Position numbers and translations under genes: made by a program
Assembly (NCBI GenBank): GCA_030015575.1
Contig: CM057344.1
Location: forward strand, 592,852,410-592,916,409
Direction: 5' to 3'
Origin: Agapanthus africanus
Lineage: Eukaryota; Streptophyta; Magnoliopsida; Asparagales; Amaryllidaceae
DNA length: 64,000 nucleotides
The notes under the pieces: model-generated
Databases searched by the model: none
What the model saw: only the letters and a program-made list of their open reading frames with translations
What the model was told of the DNA's origin: nothing
Shown here: piece after piece, positions 57,042-64,000 of the stretch
Position numbering within the stretch: position 1 is the first letter of the stretch
Layout of the letters: each line of letters begins with the position of its first letter

Positions 57042-58641
57042 GTACTATGGATTCCGACTCTTCTTTCCCTTTTGTACGTACAGAGAGCGCCTTCGCCGAC
57101 GCGCCCGTGGATCGGGAAGTCTTCACGCTTATTAAAGATCATGACCCGGAGCAGAAATCTCTTCACCTATGGGGGTCGTAGTACAATCAGATTATCCAGG
57201 GTCGGCGCAGTTTTTCTTGTGCAGCGCCTTCAGAGCCCATTTCAGCAATTCATTACGCTGATTTGCCTCAATTGAATTATGTTGTAGAAGAGGTTAACTG
57301 GACTTCGGAGGGTCTCCTTCAGCCTTCTATGGCATCAATACCCATACAGCCACCGATGGCTTTGGGTATTTTGGGGCGGTGCATATGTCAAGGCGAGTCA
57401 TGCCCTTGGGGACAAGTCTACATGATAGGGTTAACTCCTCGCCAATCAGCCGGCTACCTGCAGTAGGCCCAGTATATCTTGTCGGCCAAGAAGTCACTGC
57501 TGCTGAAGCTTGGGCTATATCCTGCCATATATGCTTTCCTCTTCCAATATTCGCGCCTCATGTGTGGTGGGTTAAGGCTTTTCTGTAACAGTGGAACATC
57601 CCAACCCACACATTTCTTCTATTGGACCGGGAAGTCTCAATTTCCTTGGAGGAGTTTGCGGAAATTTCAGGCCTACCCGTCAGAGGGGAACATTACGAGG
57701 AAATACTTCTTCCTGATGAGTACATCTTTGCCACTAAATCAATAGTAATGGGTCTCACTCCGAAGAATTCCATTCAACATCGTTTCCTGAGCCTAATCAA
57801 GGTGTTGAACATTTATGAGAGTCTATTTTTAGAGTCTGGAGGGCACGGAGTTGGCTTCGCAGATTTCATCGTCCGCTTTCTTCGCCCAGAAGTCTTGTCA
57901 AAACAAGCCGCGAAATTCGCTAAGCTTGATGACCCATTTGGTTTCGGTTTGGATAATTAGTCGACAGCGGAAGCGGATCTAAAAAATTTCTTTATTCCAG
58001 ACACTCCAATCGTCCCTTTTGCAGAACTTGCTACTTCAGACGTCGATGAAGAGACGTTTTTTCTGGGGTTCATCGGCCTATGGTTGAGTTGGTTTGTACT
58101 TCCGATGCACCCTCGCTGCATGAGGCCGTCCATTTTTTTATCCGGCCCACCGCATTGTCATAGGGACACTCGTGGCCATTGGGATTGCAGGGCTAGCTCA
58201 TCTATATCATAGCCTGAGCTTAGCGGCAGACACTACTCAGCCGGGGGTAAAGCCCGTACATCTTCCGTTGCACTACTTCACGTCGTGGATCGAGATGCAC
58301 TTGCTAGGTGCTTTCGGTGTCCACAAACGTCCCCGCTTCTACGATAGATACAACTTTCCTCGGGTCATGTATCTGGTTGACGCTTCTGCGTCATACCCGT
58401 CGCAGCGAGAGGTTCGGCGACTGGTCCTCCGCCCGCGCATGGTTGGGGACAGCATGACCTTTGTCGATAGAGTCTTGACTATCGAAAAATAATCTATCAA
58501 GGTAGTGCAACCGCTGCGTGATACTTTCAAAGACGAGGCTCCCACGTTGAAGGCTCGGGAAATCCTGCACTTTTATTCTATTAGGCCGGGCTTTTTAGTG
58601 TTTAGGCAAAACGCCTCGGCACTGTTCATGAGGTACAACCC
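57042..58641 (+). pseudogene. PMD-family gene, first large exon, broken
   Basis: The exon opens after TTTGTGTAG; ATG at 57047 (MDSDSSFPF). Reading in the family order: an N-terminal segment with TAG stops at 57179 and 57464; LLKLGLYPAIYAFLF; a frameshift near 57590; WNIPTHTFLLLDREVSISLEEFAEISGLPV, a typical PMD block; TAG at 57958; DEETFFLGFIGLWLSWFVLP; a frameshift near 58098; IGTLVAIGIAGLAHLYHSL; HYFTSWIEMHLLGAFG; TAA at 58490; then FYSIRPGFLVFRQNAS up to the GL6 insertion. PMD (aminotransferase-like plant mobile domain) occurs in host proteins such as MAIN and in captured form in transposons. The function of this copy cannot be stated. Four stops and two shifts mark it as a pseudogene unless unseen introns remove some. 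Confidence 0.85.
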
Positions 58642-59628
58642 TGTCACGACCCAAAATTAGGCCCGTAACCGGCACTTAAACTACGTAACGTCTACAGGCG
58701 TACGCAACTTAAGTAAGCCGAAACCCAGAAATCTAAACCACCCAAAACTGGATAAGCGGAGAAAAACACAGTTTAAATCATTCGAAAAAATCTCGAGTAA
58801 AATCTTTAACTCTAGTTTTCTTTCTTGAAAATTTCGGCAGCACCTCTTTTGTAAAAACTAACCCCGAAAACGGGTACAACATAGAACATATATAAAGCAT
58901 CCCAAACGGGAGCAAATCATGCCCAACGGCGGAGACAACCACTACAAGCATATATACGGCTCCGTAGCGAAGAAATATTAATGAAAACAGCATAAGGAGA
59001 TAAAACTTAACAACAAGACCGGCTCCCATGAGCACGACACCAATAATCACCAAAGATATATACAACACCGAATCCTCACAATGCATCTCTAAGTCAAATA
59101 CAAGAAGGGGTAGATAGAGAATACTAGATCCAACAAAAGGATGCCCAATATACACAAATGGATAACCGTGAACCCACCTAAAAAGCAAAGGCCTCACAGC
59201 CAACCGTAGCGGTATCCGCAAAAGTAGAGATGATAAGACGCCCTGCCACGACAACTCAGAGGGTAAGCCCTGCAAAACACTGTGGCACAACGGGGGGTGA
59301 GTTGTCAACTCGTGAATAGTAATTAACATCATACTGTAATCGCAAGTATGCACGAACAACGATAAGTCTATTACATGTAATCTGATATCATAAGTATGGC
59401 AATATGAATATGCAATAATCATGTAAGGGTACATCATCCGGGTACTACAACTACATGAAACAATGCATATCAACATAATCCTGAGTGTAGGATGATATAA
59501 TGAAATCTCATGAAAAAATCATCAGCATGGAAAAACACCAGTGTCCCTCATTGACACATCAAATCCCAAAATCCTCAGACACCGCATCCTCAGATCGGTC
59601 CTCGTATCCTGTAAGTCTCATGGAACCT

Positions 59629-59754
59629 GAGTGTCAAACATCGACACTCGAAAACATCATGAAAGCATATGCATGTAAATATATAAGGATATCAACCACG
59701 TATGTCCACCGACGATACGTAAAAATCATGAAACCCGTGTCTAGCATCGACACG
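59629..59754 (-). other. Twin short hairpins of GL6
   Basis: 59629-59649: GAGTGTC/GACACTC, sense loop region GATGTTT. 59736-59754: CGTGTC/GACACG with loop TAGCATC on the + strand. The second is GTGCC/GGCAC in GL1, GL3 and GL4, a compensated change. Confidence 0.75.
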
Positions 59755-60423
59755 TAAATCCTCATATCTCAGGCGCCGTCCCCACGACTGGCCCTGATGA
59801 CATGTCGTACATCACTCCGGTCGGTATCCCCACGATAACCGCCGAGTCTAAATACTATCACCGGTAGGTACTTGCCCAGCCTTCCAGGCTCATCGCCTAT
59901 CATCTGCGAACTTCTTGCCGAGGGAAACCATACCGGGCTCCACCATGTACCCACACACAGCCCACTCACTCCTCGCATCGGGTATATATCACACATCTCA
60001 TAACCGAGAAATCTCATGGTGGACGCACTAAAATATCATATCAAGAGAAACCGGGTTTTCAAACAATATATAGTTTTCTTGAAATATCCCCACGGTTCTC
60101 AAATCCATAAATCACATGAAATCCATATCTCAATACGTAAATCCATGAAACTGATACATGCAACATAAAACAACAATATGAGCATATCAAGGGAAAACCG
60201 CTCTTTTAAATGAATCCAGCTTTAAAATATATCATGCGGTTCCCAAAACCTCCGAAATCAAGTGCAGCATCATATAAGGTGTACATGTAACTGTAGCAAG
60301 GTATAAGTATCTACATGTAAGCAAGTATGTATGATGCACTTCATAAGCGAAATAGTACAATAATCAACGTCTCAATATCACATGTCAATACAATACCACT
60401 TAGGGGTATATAAAGCTATAGCA

Positions 60424-60694
60424 AAATGTGTGGGTGTACATGTCAGTATATATGCATGATGTACATGTAGCTGTAACAGGTATGTGGGTGTACATATTAG
60501 TAGGTATGCATGATATACATGTAGCTATAGCAAGGTATACGTGAAATAGAATAAGAGTCACTTTCTCAATTATCCCTATCCAATGCAATATCACGTATGT
60601 AAAAGTGTCAGCTGTATCTCACATGTACAATGGAATAAGTGTCACTATCTCAATTATCCTTATCCAATACAATATCACGTATGTAAAAGTGTCA
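60424..60694. repeat. Local tandem duplications in GL6
   Basis: Two units of about 54 bp sharing TGGGTGTACA and TGATRTACATGTAGCT (60424-60545), then two copies of an about 65-bp segment ending CACGTATGTAAAAGTGTCA (60546-60610 and 60631-60694; period 85). They lie beside the conserved stem-loop, the same neighbourhood as the GL1 minisatellite. Confidence 0.85.
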
Positions 60695-60699
60695 TGGCA

Positions 60700-60761
60700 A
60701 TTACCGACGGTGTGGGTGTAGCATACAAATTAGTGCTCGTGCAATATGAACCATCAGTAAT
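60700..60761 (-). other. Conserved long stem-loop of GL6
   Basis: Arms 60700-60711 and 60750-60761. Read on the element sense strand they form 12 pairs, ten Watson-Crick and two G-U, with no mismatch. On the opposite strand those two would be A-C mismatches. Confidence 0.75.
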
Positions 60762-60928
60762 GGTGTTGTGTCCAAAAGGTACAAGTCAAGGTACAACAGG
60801 TAATACTATGCAATGACGTTCATATGCAATCAACTCATATGCGAATAACATACAGCTATCATAACATATCCAGCCCTGACGCATAACGCCATACAGGCAA
60901 TCTCCCCGTAGATGTTAAATCTACTCAC

Positions 60929-61003
60929 CGATGATCATGAGCTACGAAAATCCGACCACCTGCTTCCTTTTATTCGCAGCGTCCGAAGTCCCCGCTAGCG
61001 ATC
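60929..61003 (-). other. Exon-like module 2 of GL6
   Basis: On the minus strand: GTTAATAG, then 75 bp, then GTGAGTAGATTTAACATC. The inside is unrelated in detail to GL3, but the boundaries match. Confidence 0.45.
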
Positions 61004-62195
61004 CTATTAACACAAAACATAGCCAGTGCAAAAATCTCAGAAATCGACCAATATTACGTAAAACTACATTTTAACCGACGCACCAACTCCAAACTAACTC
61101 ACAAGTGTCCGTCTAGTGGCTAACGTGCGTGGCGACACTACGAAACCAACCCAAGTGCAACAGCTGCATAAGATCACGATCCGTGTCAGATAACGTAACA
61201 CGCGGACTCAAAACACTAGATTATAGGAAAACGATCCCAGATTTTGCATACTGTAAACACTCAAAAATCAAACAGTACCAAACACCCATAAACCACAGCA
61301 GACAGCTACCCAACAAAACCCAACCCCAAAACCCCCCTCCAAATCCGAGGTCGCCGGATTTCTTCCTCAAGTCGCCGGCCAAAATCGGTGGGGTGGGTCT
61401 CGTGTTCCAGGTGGAATCCTAGGATCACTAATACAACACTACTGCCTTGTTTGGTCAAACAGCAAAAATCTCAGGTCACAGCAGATCACGGAGGCTCTAA
61501 ATTGACACTAAAAATACGATATTTGCACGAAACGATACTTTAAGTGTTCTACACAACAACCAACGAGCTACACATCATAAAAACTCCTATTTAACAGTTT
61601 AGGGATTATACCTATCAACACTTGCTCACAAGATCCTAGCTTTCCAAGCTCCAAGTGATCATAGAGGCAAAGCAAGACTTTTGAAGTGTTTTGGTGAGAT
61701 TAGATCAAGTTTTTGTGAAGATTTGTGATGAAGGGTTAAGGTTTCAGTTGAGAGTCAAAAGAGATAGGAAAATAATTGAGAGAAATAGATTGAGAGAGAG
61801 AGAGAGAGGGTGAGAGAGAGATAAAGAGTGTAGGGTGAACTATAACCTTAAGCTTACTCTCTCCTCACCTCTATTAATTGCTCTCATTAATGACTCTCAT
61901 GACTCACTAGCCACCTCTTCTCAATCCAAAGAGATATTTCTCACAAGTAAAAATGAAAAAGTTTAAGGTAAAGGTTAAATTGGAACAAGGTTTAACTTAA
62001 GATGTCATGGTTGCAAACAAGGTTAACACTAACTAACCCTCACATTAACATGCACGTGTGAGTGCAAGATAAAATAATTAAACAATAAAATATTAATCAA
62101 TTATTATAAAATGTGAGGAAACTGATTTGGTAAACTTTTCTCTAAAAATCCGCATTATCGCTTAAATAACACAAAACACATTCTAAGGTGTTACA

Positions 62196-62901
62196 AACCC
62201 GCACCGCTTCGCTCAACAGTCAGGTTATAATCAGGGTGTTCCTCTCGAGGCATTCTTAGCCGAGTCGGTCGTTACGGAAGAGGTTATTCGCAGCGCGCTG
62301 CACCACTTTATGCGACTAAATACGGGGTCCAATTTTCTCATCAGTGAGCCGAGCTATGTGCCGAAAGCTTCGAATGCTTATGTGGCGTGGTACCAGCATG
62401 TGACGGGTGCTATTATCAGGGAAGAAAGGCGATTATTGCTCGATCACAAGGATGCAGTCCCCGCTGGTAATCCATATGTCCCCTTAAAGCGACGGACTGC
62501 CGTTCCTCATTCCTTGAGGGAAATTACTACAGCCGTAGTCCCTCGAGTCTTCCCTGAGAGGCCTCAATCTGATGTTCCTGTAACTGCGGTAGCCGTGGCA
62601 TCCCCAGAATCTGGTGCTGGAATGAAAATCGGGACCCACTGCCCGAAAATGCCTGTCAAGCGCAAGCTCTTGTCATCGTCCACTGGTGTCCGCTCACAGA
62701 AAAAGAAGAAGTCTCTATTTTCTGCTGATGTTATATTTGGCCAGGAGCCACATGCTCCCTACAGCGAGGGTTTGTGCGAATACGGTACCAACGAAGGTTT
62801 ATTCGACACGCCTGCGACTGATACTGATCTGCAGGCTGCCCTCGCAGCTTCCGTGCGACAGGCTCGCGAGGAAGCAGCGTTGATCACTATCGCGAAGTCA
62901 G
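62196..62901 (+). pseudogene. PMD-family gene, continuation of the large exon after GL6
   Basis: HRFAQQSGYNQGVPLEAFLAES is the typical end of the PMD. It is followed by IRSALHHFMRL, a variable linker with basic cluster KKKK near 62700-62712, and LFDTPATDTDLQAALAASVRQAREE. The segment is open from 62201 to 62901 in one frame. It ends at GTCAG|GTATAC (phase 1). The LQAALAAS core fits the ubiquitin-interacting-motif pattern (hydrophobic, two residues, Ala, three residues, Ser) with acidic residues before it; function is unproven. Confidence 0.85.
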
Positions 62902-62978
62902 GTATACTTCAGTTATATTCTTCCGCGTCTATCCCTTTCTCGTTATTATACTTTTACTAACGCTCTCTTTTTCAATAG

Positions 62979-63059
62979 GTATTTCTGTCGAAGGGGCTCT
63001 CGCGGCTTCACTCAGGACGTTCGAGGAGGAAGAGAGGCTCCACGCTTCTTTGGGTCTTG
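62979..63059 (+). pseudogene. PMD-family gene, exon 3
   Basis: 81 bp between TTTTTCAATAG and GTATAAG, with a branch-like CTAAC at 62957. It reads ISVEGALAASLRTFEEEERL, a second VEGALAAS motif of the same pattern as the previous exon. The introns on both sides are phase 1. Together the two exons look like duplicated motif units. Confidence 0.8.
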
Positions 63060-63129
63060 GTATAAGTCGCTTCATTACACCTTTATTCTTTTTATTCGTG
63101 CTCTGACCCTTTCTTTCACCTTATTGCAG

Positions 63130-63537
63130 GAACGACCTCAATTCAGGTTATTCCAAGTGCAGTACTGATCCCAAGTGGAGATGCAGCAAAACTTCTAGAG
63201 CCAGCTACTATGGCCATGGCCATTCCAAAGTCACCGCAGGAGGCTTTACTGAAGCAGCCGATGATGGACGCCGTAGCGGCTCCGGAGGTAGAGCTCGGTT
63301 CGGACGACGATGTCCCCCTGTCGGAAGTCTTAAGGAGGTCAATTCTCACTGCTCAGACTGACAGGAAGCGCAGGAAGTGCGTGACGAGGGAACACGATGC
63401 CGTTTTGGCCGCAGGTGCAGGCTCAAGCAGTATCCCGCCCGCTGACACTCCTTCGGCGGATGTTCCCTCTGTCTTTTCCACCGCCTATAGACAAGTTGCA
63501 CGCACGACTCGGGAAGGAACTGAAAAGCTACTCCAAG
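63130..63537 (+). pseudogene. PMD-family gene, exon 4
   Basis: Begins after TTATTGCAG and ends at CCAAG|GTAACG. Open through 136 codons: low-complexity Ala/Pro/Ser-rich with acidic LGSDDD and basic TDRKRRK near residues 59-63 and 80-86. Probably a disordered tail with a possible nuclear localisation signal. Phase 1 at both ends. Confidence 0.78.
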
Positions 63538-63608
63538 GTAACGTAACGCCCAGTCTTTTATTCGAACCCGGTCCTCGAATTCTGACACACGCATTTTCTT
63601 TCACGCAG

Positions 63609-63878
63609 GGCCGAGTCCTGGCGAAGGTATGGCAGGTGAAACGTTGACGATTACAGAGCCCGAAGTGGCTACTCTTTCTCGGGAATCTAGGACTATCCAG
63701 ACCGCTGCCCTTTCTCCCTGTGGCTCCTTGGTATCGGCGGGCATCGCAAGTGTTACGACGGCCCTCGTCGAGTCATGGGATGAAGCAATGGGTGCAGAAT
63801 CTATTCCCCCGAGAGAGAGTGATGAAGCCGTTACATCTAGTGACGCCTCCGTCGCGGATTTGGTCCATGATCTATCAG
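63609..63878 (+). pseudogene. PMD-family gene, exon 5
   Basis: After TTTCACGCAG, ending TATCAG|GTATTCC. 90 open codons, Ser/Ala/Glu-rich, no domain recognised. Phase 1 at both ends, as for the other introns. Confidence 0.75.
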
Positions 63879-63957
63879 GTATTCCTTGGGTTGTTGTTTT
63901 TGAGTTTTTCAATCCTGTTCAGCCCTTCTGATGATATTTCGTTTGTCTTGAGCATAG

Positions 63958-64000
63958 GCGCGGTGAACCATGAGGCTATGCCGTCTGAAGAAGTGTCGCT
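63958..64000 (+). pseudogene. PMD-family gene, exon 6, runs off the window
   Basis: After TTGAGCATAG the frame continues AVNHEAMPSEEVS to the window edge. The preceding intron is 79 bp, similar to the others. Confidence 0.65.

Larger units (their letters stand above)
58642..62195 (-). mobile_element. Giant LTR copy GL6: solo LTR inside the PMD-family gene
   Basis: 3554 bp, the shortest and most diverged copy. TSD AACCC at 58637-58641 and 62196-62200. No PBS or PPT is adjacent, so it is a solo LTR. It keeps the family landmarks: twin hairpins 59629-59649 and 59736-59754, stem-loop 60700-60761, exon-like module 60929-61003. The reading frame of the PMD gene resumes in phase after one TSD copy (NP then HRFAQQ), so the insertion came into a frame that was locally open. 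Confidence 0.94.

Noticed and set aside
58778-59476. 232-aa minus-strand ORF in GL6, hydrophobic
   Set aside because: Sits in the sense 3' part of the LTR, but no corresponding open frame exists in the other five copies. Probably chance.

Overview
The window looks like heterochromatic DNA from a flowering plant, probably a eudicot. It is AT-rich and almost entirely nested LTR retrotransposons. No intact ordinary gene, rRNA, tRNA or CRISPR array was seen. All coordinates, repeats and target-site duplications (TSDs) were read by eye. Working names: GL1-GL6 are six copies of one family of giant LTRs (3.5 to more than 5.7 kb, sense-strand ends TGTAACA...GTGACA). Cop-A to Cop-D are four Ty1/copia elements.

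Layout. 1-5690: GL1 (+), left end outside the window, carrying a 58-bp minisatellite. 5691-7190: Cop-D (+), the decayed end of pol and the start of its 3' LTR. 7191-11220: GL2 (-), the 3' LTR of a GL element whose interior follows (11221-12064 and 22053 to about 22697). That interior is split by Cop-A (12065-22052, -, TSD GCTAC), a full-length copia with 2.0-kb LTRs and a stop-riddled gag-pol. About 22698-24514: the rest of the Cop-D LTR. 24515-24772 and 51459-54105: Cop-C (-), a truncated Tork/Tnt1-like copia cut inside its RNase H by Cop-B (24773-51458, +, TSD GCTCG). Cop-B is itself split by a complete GL element (28456-45123, -, TSD GATAT; LTRs GL3 and GL5) with a 3.1-kb non-coding interior, and that interior holds a solo LTR, GL4 (34990-39747, TSD AAAGG). 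The Cop-C/Cop-B/GL/GL4 stack is therefore four layers deep. 54106-64000: a region containing G-box repeats, an array of short hairpins, a TATA box and a decayed multi-exon gene of the plant mobile domain (PMD) family, split by solo LTR GL6 (58642-62195, TSD AACCC).

How it works together. The GL elements have a PBS for initiator tRNA-Met and a polypurine tract but no gag or pol, so they would need enzymes supplied in trans. Their long LTRs share conserved structure: a small leader ORF ending at a splice-donor-like site, two exon-like modules with splice consensus, a long stem-loop with compensatory changes between copies, and twin short hairpins. None of the four copia elements could be autonomous: all have stops or frameshifts, and Cop-B has lost gag and has YMDG in place of YVDD.

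The two most unusual signals are the 119-bp tandem repeat of six consecutive mini-hairpins upstream of the PMD gene (about 55849-56125), whose stems change in a compensated way between repeat copies, and the covarying stem-loop inside the GL LTRs.
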